A stretch of DNA of 64,000 nucleotides. Origin: Cutibacterium sp. GTDB lineage: Bacteria; Actinomycetota; Actinomycetes; Propionibacteriales; Propionibacteriaceae. Location: the NCBI RefSeq assembly GCF_030525615.1, contig NZ_JAUNEJ010000004.1, positions 124,001 through 188,000 of the forward strand, read 5' to 3'. A program made the position numbers and the translations under genes. This document shows, piece after piece, positions 37,283 to 46,280 of this stretch. Every line of letters starts with the position of its first letter. Within the stretch, counting starts at the first letter, position 1. The notes under the pieces were generated by a model. It did no database searches. It had not been told where the DNA came from and worked only from the letters and a program-made list of their open reading frames with translations.

Positions 37283-37981
37283 GTGAGCAGCGAGCTCGTC
37301 GATACGACGGAGATGTATCTGAGGACTCTCTACGAGCTACTCGAGGAGGGTGTTGAACTACGCCGGGCGCGTATCGTCGAGCGGTTGCACCAGTCGGGTC
37401 CTACCGTCTCTCAGACGGTGGCTCGTATGGAGCGTGACGGTCTCGTGGTCGTCGAGTCTGACCGCTCGATTTCGTTGACCCAGGAAGGCCACGATATAGC
37501 CGAGACGGTGATGCGCAAGCACCGCCTGGCTGAGTGTTTGCTGACTGAGGTCATCGGCCTTCGTCCTGACTTGGTTCACGATGAGGCCTGTCGCTGGGAG
37601 CACGTCATCTCCGGTGAGGTCGAGAAGCGTCTCACTGAGATTCTCGACAGCCCCGATACCTCCCCGTACGGCTGCCCTCTTCCCCCTGAGCAGATCGGTC
37701 GTCGTCCAGATGATTCTGCTCGTTTCCGGGACGATTCCAAGCCCCTTGACGAGATCATCGCTGAGACTGGTTGCCCAGTCAGCGTGACCGTCACCCGGTT
37801 GTCGGAGTTCTTTCAGGCCACCGACGGCAACCTCGCTGACGTCTACGCCGCTGGTTTGCTGCCGGGTAAGAACATCGAGGTCGAGGACGACGCTGACGGC
37901 ATTCGGTTGACGGGTAAGGACGGTTCGGTCGTCGTCGATCCGGAGATTCTTTCCGGCCTGTTCGTCGTTCAGAACGCGTGA
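37283..37981 (+). CDS. DtxR/IdeR-family metal-dependent transcriptional regulator
   Basis: A 232-residue iron (or manganese) sensor. LVDTTEMYLRTLYEL is the standard N terminus, and the winged helix with SGPTVSQTVARMERDGL follows. The dimerisation/metal domain has KHRLAE, ACRWEHVIS and YGCPLP (the Cys and His/Glu ligands of the DtxR sites). The C-terminal domain is SH3-like. I chose the GTG at 37283 because AGAGG lies six bases upstream and DtxR proteins begin here. It could bind the box at 16328-16346. Whether it is the iron or the manganese type cannot be told from the sequence alone. Confidence 0.9.
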   Translation: MSSELVDTTEMYLRTLYELLEEGVELRRARIVERLHQSGPTVSQTVARMERDGLVVVESDRSISLTQEGHDIAETVMRKHRLAECLLTEVIGLRPDLVHDEACRWEHVISGEVEKRLTEILDSPDTSPYGCPLPPEQIGRRPDDSARFRDDSKPLDEIIAETGCPVSVTVTRLSEFFQATDGNLADVYAAGLLPGKNIEVEDDADGIRLTGKDGSVVVDPEILSGLFVVQNA

Positions 37982-39081
37982 GTCGTGGTGACAATGCCGC
38001 GATGACTGTGTCCCAAACCTTGAGGCCCAGTCAACTCCCAGATATGAACCAGATCGCCACGCTTTGCGAGGCAGGCTGGTATGACACCGCTGATTCCATG
38101 TTGCGGATGGTGCGCGCGTCGGAGTCCGACAATCCCCACGTGGTGCAGGCTGCTGCCGTGACCGCTGTTGCTCGCAGGGTGCTCGCCCTGGACGCCGAGG
38201 ATTTCGAAGAGATCGGCAAGGTTTTGCCAGCTGACCTGCGCATACGACTCACCGACGCAGGGTTTCCGCACCATCCGCGAGCAGCGAAGAGAGGAGCACT
38301 GGGAGACCTAGTTCCCCTTTACGAGCTTTTGCTCGAAGTTCTCGACATTCGAATGCACCGTGAAGAGCCTCAGCAGGTCGTCGTGACTTGTCACATCTTG
38401 GCGGAGTATCTGGGGCAACTGGCTTGGCAAACGGTACTGGGAGACGGCGGAGATCCTCTCACTCTGCCCAGCAAGGTCGGCGAAAAGTGGGGAGGTGACG
38501 GCCAGGATTGTGCTCACACCTCCGCGATGAATGCGACGGCGCGCCGCAGTCTCCACGCTGCCCAGGGTGACGAGGAGGGCTACACCTCCTACTTGGACAA
38601 ATTCCATTCCAGACTGGGCGAGGCCCTTGGGGTGTGCGCCATGAACCACGCCACCATCGATGTCGGGGAACGTCCCGACGTCGGTATTACCTGCCCACAT
38701 CCGTGCCAGTGGGCGCTATTCGGCACACGGGAGGAACGCCGGTCCTTGGACGCTCGGGTGCGTCTGGCCCGCATATTCCAAGAATCTGGGCTGGTGGCCC
38801 TACGGCACCACGCCCCGGTAGGTCATTTCTTCGGGGTGCCATCAGGCAGTGAGATCGGCAATAGCTGGGTGGCCACTTGGAACAAGCTCAATGAGCAGTG
38901 GGCAGACGGCTCCAATCCAATGCTGGACCCCTCGGCCCCGGGATACGACGTCGATGTGTCCAATGAGGCGCTGCCCGGCCTGTCTCGTCTGGTGTCGGTC
39001 ATTGCTGCCAGGCCCATCCATGCCGGCCATCTGCTGCGTGATGTGGGCGCTGCGGCGATTGCCGAAATGAGGGCCGCGTGA
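37978..39081 (+). CDS. Conserved hypothetical protein coupled to the DtxR-family gene
   Basis: A 367-residue soluble protein. The first 130 residues are helical and resemble a repeat region. The middle contains a Cys/His-containing stretch (GDGQDCAHTSAM and MNHATIDVGERPDVGITCPHPCQW), and the C-terminal region is rich in Ala and Arg. I do not recognise the family. The GTG overlaps the regulator stop by 4 bases, so the two are co-translated and likely functionally linked. The Cys/His content suggests metal or redox binding, which is inference only. Confidence 0.7.
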   Translation: MSRGDNAAMTVSQTLRPSQLPDMNQIATLCEAGWYDTADSMLRMVRASESDNPHVVQAAAVTAVARRVLALDAEDFEEIGKVLPADLRIRLTDAGFPHHPRAAKRGALGDLVPLYELLLEVLDIRMHREEPQQVVVTCHILAEYLGQLAWQTVLGDGGDPLTLPSKVGEKWGGDGQDCAHTSAMNATARRSLHAAQGDEEGYTSYLDKFHSRLGEALGVCAMNHATIDVGERPDVGITCPHPCQWALFGTREERRSLDARVRLARIFQESGLVALRHHAPVGHFFGVPSGSEIGNSWVATWNKLNEQWADGSNPMLDPSAPGYDVDVSNEALPGLSRLVSVIAARPIHAGHLLRDVGAAAIAEMRAA

Positions 39082-39216
39082 CGCTGCGCTCGGTGTGACG
39101 ATCAGGTCAACGCGGAGGGGATGGAATACGCTAGGTACCGGTGCTGTTGCACCTGTGAGCCGGGGCGCCACGGCGTTACGGTCAACCGAACCCAAGCAAT
39201 TACCGGGAGGTACAGC

Positions 39217-39582
39217 GTGGCTACCGTCGCATTGACCAAGGACAACTTCTCCTCGACCATCGATTCCCATGATGTCGTCCTCATCGACTTCTGGGCGTCG
39301 TGGTGCGGACCGTGCCAGCGTTTCTCGCCCATCTACGAGGACGCCAGCGAACGGCACACTGATGTGACCTTCGCCAAGGTTGACACCGAGGACCAGCAGG
39401 AGCTGTCCGCTGGACTGGAGATCACCTCCATTCCGACGATCATGGCTTTCCGGGCCGGTTACCTCGTCTTCCGTCAGTCTGGCCTACTCCAGGGCCGCCA
39501 GCTCGATGAACTCATTGAGAAGGTCAAGGGCATAGACGTCGAGGATCTCAAGAAGCAGGCTGAGGCTCAGAAGCAGAGCTGA
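39217..39582 (+). CDS. trxA: Thioredoxin
   Basis: A 121-residue thioredoxin fold with the active site WCGPC (Cys30 and Cys33). The preceding strand is VVLIDFWASW, and the cis-Pro follows in ITSIPTIMAF. The C terminus carries an unusual extra helical tail after position 105. The GTG at 39217 has GGGAGG six bases upstream. It is a cytosolic disulfide reductant. A strong terminator follows 33 bases later, so it is transcribed alone. Confidence 0.92.
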   Translation: MATVALTKDNFSSTIDSHDVVLIDFWASWCGPCQRFSPIYEDASERHTDVTFAKVDTEDQQELSAGLEITSIPTIMAFRAGYLVFRQSGLLQGRQLDELIEKVKGIDVEDLKKQAEAQKQS

Positions 39583-39615
39583 AACTTTCCCATTCCCGCC
39601 AAGATGTGCGGGTCC

Positions 39616-39659
39616 GGGGCCGACAGCAGGGTGATAACGTCCTGCCGTCGGCCCCTTTT
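39616..39659 (+). terminator. Intrinsic terminator after thioredoxin
   Basis: GGGGCCGACAGCAGG (39616-39630) pairs with CCTGCCGTCGGCCCC (39641-39655), with one mismatch, followed by four Ts. Confidence 0.88.
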
Positions 39660-39738
39660 ACGTCATATGTGATTGAGGGGGTCCTAGCGCCGAGCGCAGT
39701 GGCGCGTCGGTGTGACATCCCATTCATAGGAGTTGTCC

Positions 39739-41355
39739 GTGACATCGAGAATTGAGGTTGCCGAACTCGTCGAAAAGACCCGACCGGCCGGCCCGAAACG
39801 CCGCATTGGTGTGGTGGCGGCGGTCGCCACTCTGGGTTCCCTGCTTTTCGGCTACGACACCGGAGTCATTTCTGGCGCACTTCCGTTTATGTACTTGCCA
39901 CATGGTGCTGGCGGTCTGGCCCTGACGGTCGGCCATGAAGGTGCTATCGGAGGGACGCTGACTCTGGGCGCGGCCTTCGGCGGACTCATAGGGGGCATGA
40001 TGAGCGACCGGTGGGGGCGTCGTCATAACCTCCTGACCCTCGCTGTGCTGTTTATCGTGGGTGCCCTTGGTACAGCTGCCGCCCCCAGCGTATGGGTGAT
40101 GTACCCCTTCCGGGTGGTGCTCGGATTTGCGGTGGGTGCGGCCTCAGCAACGGTGCCGGTCTATCTGTCAGAGACCTCCCCGAAACGGGTGCGCGGTCGT
40201 ATCGTCGCTCTGGACCAGTTCATGATCGTGTTTGGTCAGCTGCTGGCCTTCTCCGTCAACGCTGCCATTTCTGCCGCACACGGTGGCCCAAGCCTCACGG
40301 TGACGGCAGACCCGTCAGGGCGACTGACTCCCGGAACCTATCCCTGGGACAAGCTGCAGGCGATGACGACTTCCCACGGCGGAACGATGACCGACGAGGC
40401 ATTCCACACCTTCCTCACCCAGCTGTCGGTGTCTTCGGGATCTGGCGGAGCTTGGCGTTGGATGCTTGTGGTGTGTACTTTGCCGGCCATCGCCTTGTGG
40501 ATCGGCATGAGGAAGATGCCGGAGTCCGCTCGCTGGCACCTCAGTCACGGCCAGCTCCGGGAGGCGATTGCCTGCCTCAAGCAGGTTCGTCAGGAGGGAG
40601 TTGACGAATCCCTGGTTGACGAAGTTACCGAGATGGTTGAACTCAACGGCGAGGGCGGCAGACTGACCCATCGTCAACAGTGGGCCGTCGTGATGGAATC
40701 TCGCTGGACTCGACGCTTGCTGCTGGTGGGTGTCTTTCTGGCTGTGGTTAACCAAACTACTGGCGTCAACACCGTCATGTACTACGCGCCGAAGGTGTTG
40801 GAGTTCGCTGGTATGAGTACCCAAGCGTCGATCATCGCCCAGGTGGCCAACGGCGTCATGTCTGTCATCGGTGCCGGTGCTGGTCTGTGGCTGATCGAGC
40901 GGTTCAATCGTCGTCACCTGCTGATCTTCGACGTCACCGCTGTCGGTGTGTGTCTGCTCGGCATTGCCGCCACTTTCGGATTCGCCATTGCTCCCCATGC
41001 GGGTGAGGGGGTGCCGAAGTGGGCACCTATCCTCGTACTGGTCCTGATGAGCGTCTTCATGCTCATCGTGCAGTCCACCAACGGCACAGTGGTGTGGACC
41101 ATGCTCGGCGAGATGTTCCCAACCCGGATGCGCGGAGCCATGAATGGTGCTGCGGTCTTCTGCGGATGGCTGGCCAATGCGACGATCACCTGGACCTTCC
41201 CAGCCATGATGGCGGGACTCGGCGGAGCCGGGGCCTACCTCACCTATGGCATTGCCAACCTCGTCATCGCGCTCATCCTGGTCAAGGTGATGCCGGAGAC
41301 GAAGGGACGCTCACTGGAAGAGATCGAGGTCGAGATGAAGCAGCGTTACGCCTGA
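39739..41355 (+). CDS. MFS sugar porter
   Basis: A 538-residue member of the sugar-porter family, importing a hexose, pentose or inositol by proton symport. Signatures are LFGYDTGVISGALPF near residue 40, SDRWGRRHNL, VPVYLSETSPKRVRG, the PESARW motif and NQTTGVNTVMYYAP. A longer insert sits between helices 5 and 6 (about residues 180-240). The GTG at 39739 lies six bases after AGGAG; a TTG at 39733 is too close. A second related porter begins at 63564. Confidence 0.9.
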   Translation: MTSRIEVAELVEKTRPAGPKRRIGVVAAVATLGSLLFGYDTGVISGALPFMYLPHGAGGLALTVGHEGAIGGTLTLGAAFGGLIGGMMSDRWGRRHNLLTLAVLFIVGALGTAAAPSVWVMYPFRVVLGFAVGAASATVPVYLSETSPKRVRGRIVALDQFMIVFGQLLAFSVNAAISAAHGGPSLTVTADPSGRLTPGTYPWDKLQAMTTSHGGTMTDEAFHTFLTQLSVSSGSGGAWRWMLVVCTLPAIALWIGMRKMPESARWHLSHGQLREAIACLKQVRQEGVDESLVDEVTEMVELNGEGGRLTHRQQWAVVMESRWTRRLLLVGVFLAVVNQTTGVNTVMYYAPKVLEFAGMSTQASIIAQVANGVMSVIGAGAGLWLIERFNRRHLLIFDVTAVGVCLLGIAATFGFAIAPHAGEGVPKWAPILVLVLMSVFMLIVQSTNGTVVWTMLGEMFPTRMRGAMNGAAVFCGWLANATITWTFPAMMAGLGGAGAYLTYGIANLVIALILVKVMPETKGRSLEEIEVEMKQRYA

Positions 41356-41391
41356 GGGCGGCTTCCTCGCCCATGACTCGCTGTCGTCGGT

Positions 41392-41718
41392 GTGCTGTCC
41401 GATACTCAGGAGGCCACCATTGATGCCGTCCTTGATTATTACGGGGGTATGGGTGGGCGTAGGCTCAGCGAGCTTACCCACAGCGAGGCTCCATGGCGCG
41501 AAGCCCGAGAAGGGCTTGCAGACGATGACCCCGGAGAGGCTGTCATTAGCCGGGACACCATGCGCAACACCTACACGGTGCAGAGCATTCACGGTGTTGG
41601 GCCGCGGCGTTTCGGCGGGGTGGGAGAGTACGAATCCCTCGACCGAGGGGATTTGCTGGACACCGCAGATACCTTGGCTAAACGTTGGGGCCATACCTTG
41701 GAGCTGCTCGCGCAGTGA
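41392..41718 (+). pseudogene. DUF4065 (Panacea) antitoxin fragment
   Basis: These 108 residues match only the C-terminal half of DUF4065/SocA-Panacea proteins: LSDTQEATIDAVLDYYG, LSELTHSEAPWREAREGL and ISRDTMRNTY. The N-terminal part that normally precedes it, with its LKLQKLLYY-like motif, is missing. The start GTG at 41392 has no Shine-Dalgarno. It overlaps a Fic/Doc-like fragment at 41715. Such antitoxins pair with toxins, so this is probably a decayed toxin-antitoxin module. Confidence 0.65.
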
Positions 41719-41858
41719 CCATAAGCCTCACCCTGAGCGACGTTCAGGGGATCTATCGGCGCAGCATTGCCGCAGGTGAGTTGCGCGACCCATCAGGGTT
41801 GGCCCGCGCTGTTGAGTCTCCGTATGTCACAGTTTTCGGTGGCGACGCTATCTTGTAG
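41715..41858 (+). pseudogene. Truncated Fic/Doc-like toxin N terminus
   Basis: A 47-residue frame starts with a GTG overlapping the antitoxin stop (GTGA). LSDVQGIYRRSIAAGELRD followed by a short segment ending PYVTVFGGDA resembles the beginning of Doc toxins. The frame then stops at 41856-41858, well before the HxFx(D/N) catalytic motif of Fic proteins. It could be a short remnant or a misread frame; the overlap with the DUF4065 fragment favours the former. Confidence 0.5.
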
Positions 41859-41882
41859 CTTTGCCAGAGACTGCTTTTATGG

Positions 41883-41955
41883 CGGCCCCGATAGGATTCG
41901 AACCTACGACACATGGTTTAGGAAACCACTGCTCTATCCCCTGAGCTACGGGGCC
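41883..41955 (-). tRNA. tRNA-Arg (anticodon CCT)
   Basis: The acceptor stem GGCCCCG/CGGGGCC is complete, the anticodon loop is TTCCTAA, and the T-loop is TTCGAAT. Length 73, minus strand; CCA is not encoded. Confidence 0.94.
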
Positions 41956-42182
41956 CTGCCAGCGAAAGGCCACACCAGCCTAGTCCGGTGTGGTGGTCAT
42001 GGCCAAGCCTGACCTTAGCTGGACCCACTTCGGAGCGGGAAGGCCGCGTAGCTAAGTCTGGTGGGGATGAGGGTTCCGTCGGGGTCGCAATGACTGGGTT
42101 GGAGTAACCGTCCACTCCGTCGTGCCGCTCCAATCCTCCTCGATAGACTTGCAACGTCCGTCAACCAGCAAGGGGAGTAAGG

Positions 42183-43577
42183 ATGAGTGAAGAAGGACTT
42201 GAAGCCGCACGCCAGAAGATGACCGAGGCAGGTGTCGATCCCGTCGCCATCGAGGTATTCACCTCCTACTACCACCAGCTCGAGACCGGTGACACCGGAC
42301 TCATTCGCGAGGACACCATTTCCCCGCTGACAGATCCGCCGATGCTTGCTGACGTCGAGGTCAGCGAGGCACAGGCCGCCGAAGCCCTTGACAAGACCGT
42401 CATTATCAAGCTCAACGGCGGCTTGGGAACCTCGATGGGCCTAGACCGCGCGAAATCCCTGCTTGAGGTGCGTGACGGGAAATCCTTCCTCGACATCATC
42501 GCCACTCAGGTGCTCTCGGCGCGCAAAGAGTTCGGTGCCCGGCTGCCGTTGATGTTTATGAACTCCTTCAACACCCGGGAGGACACCCTTAAGGCCCTCG
42601 AGAAGTACCCTGACCTGGCCGTCGAGGGATTGGACCTGGACTTTCTGCAGAATCAGGAACCCAAGCTCGACGCCAGGACCCTAGCCCCGGTGAAGTGGGA
42701 AAAGGACCCCTCACTGGAATGGTGCCCGCCGGGCCACGGTGACCTCTACACCGCCCTGCTGGGTTCCGGTGTGCTCGACAGGCTGCTCGCGGCCGGGTTC
42801 AAGTACGCCTCGGTGTCCAATGGCGACAACTTGGGAGCTGTTCCCGATGGCCGTCTGGCTGGCTGGTTCGCTGCTTCGGGTGCTCCTTACGCTGCCGAGT
42901 TGTGCCGTCGCACCATCAATGACAAGAAGGGGGGTCACCTGGCCATCCGCAGGTCTGATGGTCAGCTGATTCTGCGCGACACAGCCCAGACTGCCGCTGA
43001 GGAGATGGATTACTTCACCGACGAGAACCGCCATCCTTACTTCCACACCAACAACCTGTGGTTCGACCTCGAGGCCCTCAAGAAGGTCCTCGACCAGCGT
43101 CACGGTGTGATGGGTCTGCAGATCATCCGTAACGAAAAGACCGTCGACCCGAAGGATTCGTCCTCGACCCCGGTCATTCAGATCGAATCGGCCATGGGCG
43201 GCGCAATTGAGGTCTTCGAGGGAGCCACGTGCATTTGTGTGGATCGCTCCCGGTTCCTGCCGGTCAAGACGACCAACGAACTGTTGTTGCTTCGCTCCGA
43301 CGTCTATGACCTCGACGATTCAGCCCACCTGGTCAAGACGACTGAGAACACCTGTGCGGTGGACCTTGACAAGGAGTTTTACAAGAAAGTCGGAGACTTC
43401 ACCGATCGCATTCCTCAGCCCCCGTCCCTGCGCAAGGCCACCTCTTTGACAGTGAAGGGAGACTGGACCTTTGGCTCGAAGGTTGTTGTCGAAGGAGACG
43501 CTAGCCTTAGCACCGAGAAGCCCCAGACGATTGCTGACGGCACCGTGCTCACCGGCGAGATTTCCGGTGAGAAGTGA
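42183..43577 (+). CDS. Eukaryotic-type UTP-glucose-1-phosphate uridylyltransferase
   Basis: A 464-residue UGPase of the eukaryotic/UDPGP family, making UDP-glucose from UTP and glucose-1-P. The nucleotide-binding loop IIKLNGGLGTSMGLD lies near residue 78. FMNSFNTREDT, WCPPGHGDLY, SNGDNLGAV and the basic KTTNELLLLRSD region follow. It differs from the short bacterial GalU. AAGGGGAG precedes the ATG. It feeds cell-envelope polysaccharide and glycogen. Confidence 0.93.
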   Translation: MSEEGLEAARQKMTEAGVDPVAIEVFTSYYHQLETGDTGLIREDTISPLTDPPMLADVEVSEAQAAEALDKTVIIKLNGGLGTSMGLDRAKSLLEVRDGKSFLDIIATQVLSARKEFGARLPLMFMNSFNTREDTLKALEKYPDLAVEGLDLDFLQNQEPKLDARTLAPVKWEKDPSLEWCPPGHGDLYTALLGSGVLDRLLAAGFKYASVSNGDNLGAVPDGRLAGWFAASGAPYAAELCRRTINDKKGGHLAIRRSDGQLILRDTAQTAAEEMDYFTDENRHPYFHTNNLWFDLEALKKVLDQRHGVMGLQIIRNEKTVDPKDSSSTPVIQIESAMGGAIEVFEGATCICVDRSRFLPVKTTNELLLLRSDVYDLDDSAHLVKTTENTCAVDLDKEFYKKVGDFTDRIPQPPSLRKATSLTVKGDWTFGSKVVVEGDASLSTEKPQTIADGTVLTGEISGEK

Positions 43578-43945
43578 CGCCTGACAAGCAATGTTGGGAG
43601 GCGGTGGCCGCAGTCCTCACGGGACAGCGGCTCACCGCCCCTGACGAACCTGGTTGGCAGGCTGCCGACCTGGTGGAATGGCTGGATGAGCAGGGCTGGT
43701 CTGCCTCACGGCTGGTGCAGCGACGTACTGAATGTCAACAAGCCAGGCGTCCGTGGCCCGATCCGATTCCTGACGATCTGTCCAGCGGACTTGAATTCGC
43801 CCGCTATGCAGCGGTGCTGGCCGAGGTTCGGCGGGTCGCTGGGCTGGACGGGCTGAGTGCGACAGTTCATCGCGGTGCGGTGGTCATCGGGCCGGAGGAG
43901 GCTCGTCTGTTGGCCGAACGACCGCCACACAGCGTATTGCACTGA
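43574..43945 (+). CDS. Hypothetical protein coupled to UGPase
   Basis: A 123-residue acidic soluble protein. No motif or family is recognised. The GTG overlaps the UGPase stop by 4 bases, so translation is probably coupled. It contains a pair of Trp in LVEWLDEQGW and ends near the convergent mscL gene. Composition matches the chromosome. Confidence 0.65.
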   Translation: MTPDKQCWEAVAAVLTGQRLTAPDEPGWQAADLVEWLDEQGWSASRLVQRRTECQQARRPWPDPIPDDLSSGLEFARYAAVLAEVRRVAGLDGLSATVHRGAVVIGPEEARLLAERPPHSVLH

Positions 43946-43989
43946 GTCAATTCACTGAACATGGCGGTGGCACGTCACTGACGGTCACG

Positions 43990-44355
43990 TCACTGAATTG
44001 GGCGAGAACGCAGCTCGTCACGGATCTCGATGAGCAGTTCTGCAGTGGTGGGTGCAGCCGGCTCCTCCTTGGTGCGCTTGAGTTTCTTGGTGGCGATCTC
44101 CACAGGTTTGATGAGTCCGAAGTAGATAACGAAGGACATTACGAAGAAGGAGATGACGTCGGTGATGAACGCCCCGACGTGAACCCCGCCAGGGACCCAA
44201 CCAGAGAAGTTGGGTGTGCCGCCAATCTTGCCGAGAAGGTCCATGATGACTGCGGTGAACGATTTGACGACGGTGGAGAATGCGCCGCCGAGGATGAATG
44301 CCACGGCGAGTTCAATGAGGTTGCCGCGCATCAGGAAGTCCTTGAACCCTTTCAC
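43990..44355 (-). CDS. mscL: Large-conductance mechanosensitive channel
   Basis: MscL opens under membrane tension to release solutes during osmotic downshock. KGFKDFLMRGNLIELAVAF is the standard N terminus, and the first helix has LGGAFSTVVKS. The second helix (FFVMSFVIYFGLIKP) and a cytoplasmic tail follow. 121 residues. The GTG at 44355 has AAAGGAG seven bases upstream. Confidence 0.95.
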   Translation of the reverse strand: MKGFKDFLMRGNLIELAVAFILGGAFSTVVKSFTAVIMDLLGKIGGTPNFSGWVPGGVHVGAFITDVISFFVMSFVIYFGLIKPVEIATKKLKRTKEEPAAPTTAELLIEIRDELRSRPIQ

Positions 44356-44460
44356 GGGGCTCCTTTCAGGTTGAGTGTGCTGCCCGATGACCTCGGGCCT
44401 GTCGAGAATCGTAACGGGACATCACAGGCGCGGCTAAGCCTGTTCTCGTCAGGTGGGAAC

Positions 44461-45057
44461 TCACTCCACAACCAGTCCCAAGGGCTGTCCCTGGCCAGCA
44501 ACGGCGATCGTCGCAGCGTCCGCTGACCCGGTGGACACCACCACCAATTCCGTGGACGGGGAACCTTCCACGAGTCCGCCCCTGCTGGTCGGCAGGCTGC
44601 GGATAATGGCACCACGGGTCAAGACACGTGGAGTTCCGTCCTCGCCGGCGGATACCACAGACACGCGCTGGCCCACCTGCAACATGGCGACCATGGATGT
44701 GTCGGCCAGATGAACCCCCACGAGAGCCTTCCCGGTTCCGACGCTGGACCCGGACAGCACCGCCGAGGTGGTCAGGATTGTCCCCTCAGTGATGCGAGCC
44801 GATGCTTGGCGTCCTTCCACCTGAGCAAGAGTCGCCGTCTCATGGGGGAGTACGGCTGGGTCTATGCGGACGGTACGCAGGTCAGAGCGCTGAATGGTCT
44901 GTCCACCCTCAATGGGATGGGCGGCGACGATGACGTCTCGCCCAGAGGACGTGGTGGCCATTCCGGGAGACGCCGCAATCACCACCGCGAGTGCTGCGAG
45001 GAGAGCAGCCAGCCCCCGTCGATGGCGCGCGACGAGGATGTGCAGACGGCGGCGCAT
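44461..45057 (-). CDS. SAF-domain protein (CpaB/RcpC-like)
   Basis: About 199 residues. A basic N terminus and one transmembrane helix (LAALLAALAVVIAASPG) precede an extracytoplasmic SAF domain with VIVAAHPIEGGQTIQRSDL and ITEGTILTTSAVL. The C-terminal beta-rich part resembles CpaB/RcpC of Flp pilus systems, but no pilus genes lie here. Similar genes beside mscL and FmdB are common in actinobacteria. The start is uncertain: I use the ATG at 45057, but an in-frame ATG at 45159 would add 34 residues. Confidence 0.75.
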   Translation of the reverse strand: MRRRLHILVARHRRGLAALLAALAVVIAASPGMATTSSGRDVIVAAHPIEGGQTIQRSDLRTVRIDPAVLPHETATLAQVEGRQASARITEGTILTTSAVLSGSSVGTGKALVGVHLADTSMVAMLQVGQRVSVVSAGEDGTPRVLTRGAIIRSLPTSRGGLVEGSPSTELVVVSTGSADAATIAVAGQGQPLGLVVE

Positions 45058-45214
45058 AGTGGGCTTGTGGTCACGGGTCGATGTCGGTCGTCGAGGGTCC
45101 TGGGAGTTCTTCGATGTCAGTCTCACACCAACAGTTATCGTCGGGGGAGACGAAATCATTCAGTTTTCCACAGGGCAATTTTTATCCACAGACGGTCTCC
45201 GGTCTGCCCGGGCC

Positions 45215-45511
45215 TCACGCCGCACTGTCAGAGGTCTTCGTCGTTGATGAAGACGAAGACGCCGATTCAGTCTTCGTTGAGGAAGAATTCGATGAAGACG
45301 AGTTCTCGGAGGTAGCCGCCTCGGAAGCGCCCTTGGTGTGGTTGTCAGTGGAGTAGAAGCCGGGTCCTTTGAAGACCACTCCCACCGCGCTGAAGACCTT
45401 GTGCAGCTCGCCTTCACAGGTAGGGCAGACGGTCAGCGAGGGGTCGCTGAACTTCTGCACAACCTCAAGGTCACGTCCGCAGTCGTTGCATCGGTATTGG
45501 TAGGTGGGCAT
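45215..45511 (-). CDS. FmdB-family zinc-ribbon protein
   Basis: A 98-residue protein beginning MPTYQYRCNDCGRDLE, with two Cys pairs (CNDC and CPTC) as a zinc ribbon. A long Ser/Thr-rich tail follows after residue 60. The ATG at 45511 follows GAGGAGATC. Homologues in actinobacteria are regulatory or redox-associated; the exact role is unknown. It is downstream of the folate cyclo-ligase gene on the same strand. Confidence 0.88.
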   Translation of the reverse strand: MPTYQYRCNDCGRDLEVVQKFSDPSLTVCPTCEGELHKVFSAVGVVFKGPGFYSTDNHTKGASEAATSENSSSSNSSSTKTESASSSSSTTKTSDSAA

Positions 45512-45588
45512 GATCTCCTCGTTCCGGTCGTTGTCGGGCGCCTGTCGAATGATAGGCGCCTGCCGGGTACCAGGAAACTCCGTGCCGC

Positions 45589-46209
45589 TTACTGACCCAA
45601 CAAGTGCAGCCCGGTCGGGGCAAGAGCAGCGGTGACAGGCTCGTCCCACGAATCGTGCGGGACCTCCTCGACGATCTCGTCATCATCGACGACCGCCCAC
45701 ACCGGAACGCCAGGGGACCGCTGGGTAAGGACGCGGTCGTACCAGCCGCCGCCGACACCGACCCGGTAACCCGCCCGGTCGACCAGTAAGGCTGAACACA
45801 GTACGACCTCCGCTTGTGCGATGGCTGAGGCGGGCAGGACCGGTGCGACTGGTTCAGGGATCTGCCACAGTCCAGTGCGCACGTTCTTGCTGTCGTACCA
45901 CGCCCAAGCGGGTTCGTGGAGGGGACGACCGTGACCGTCGGTCAGAACAGGAGCGAGAACCTGTTTTCCCATGGTGACGAGGGTGTCTGCTAGCCCAAGG
46001 GTGTCCGGCTCGTCTCCCTGAGACAGGTAAAGGGCGACTTTGTGGGCCCACAGCAGGCGACTCATGGCGTGTTCGGTGCGTCGATCATCCCGGCTCATTC
46101 GGGTTCGATGGTCCACGGTCGCCCGGCGGGCACGACAGCGGCGCCGAAGCTCCTGCTTGCCGAGCTGAGGATCGTAAGGGTCCTCATTGGCAAGGCTGCG
46201 GTGCGTCAT
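45589..46209 (-). CDS. 5-formyltetrahydrofolate cyclo-ligase
   Basis: MTHFS converts 5-formyl-THF to 5,10-methenyl-THF with ATP. QELRRRCRARRA is near the start, and the substrate/ATP region VLCSALLVDRAGYRVGVGGGWYDR is complete. 206 residues with the ATG at 46209; a GTG just upstream is possible. In mycobacteria the same gene also precedes the gephyrin-like operon, here on the opposite strand and divergent from it. Confidence 0.9.
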   Translation of the reverse strand: MTHRSLANEDPYDPQLGKQELRRRCRARRATVDHRTRMSRDDRRTEHAMSRLLWAHKVALYLSQGDEPDTLGLADTLVTMGKQVLAPVLTDGHGRPLHEPAWAWYDSKNVRTGLWQIPEPVAPVLPASAIAQAEVVLCSALLVDRAGYRVGVGGGWYDRVLTQRSPGVPVWAVVDDDEIVEEVPHDSWDEPVTAALAPTGLHLLGQ

Positions 46210-46280
46210 CACGCCCTCATGCTATGCCCCTCGCCGAGTCGCTGCCGGGCAGACAGTGCAATGACCTCTAGGGTGATGAC

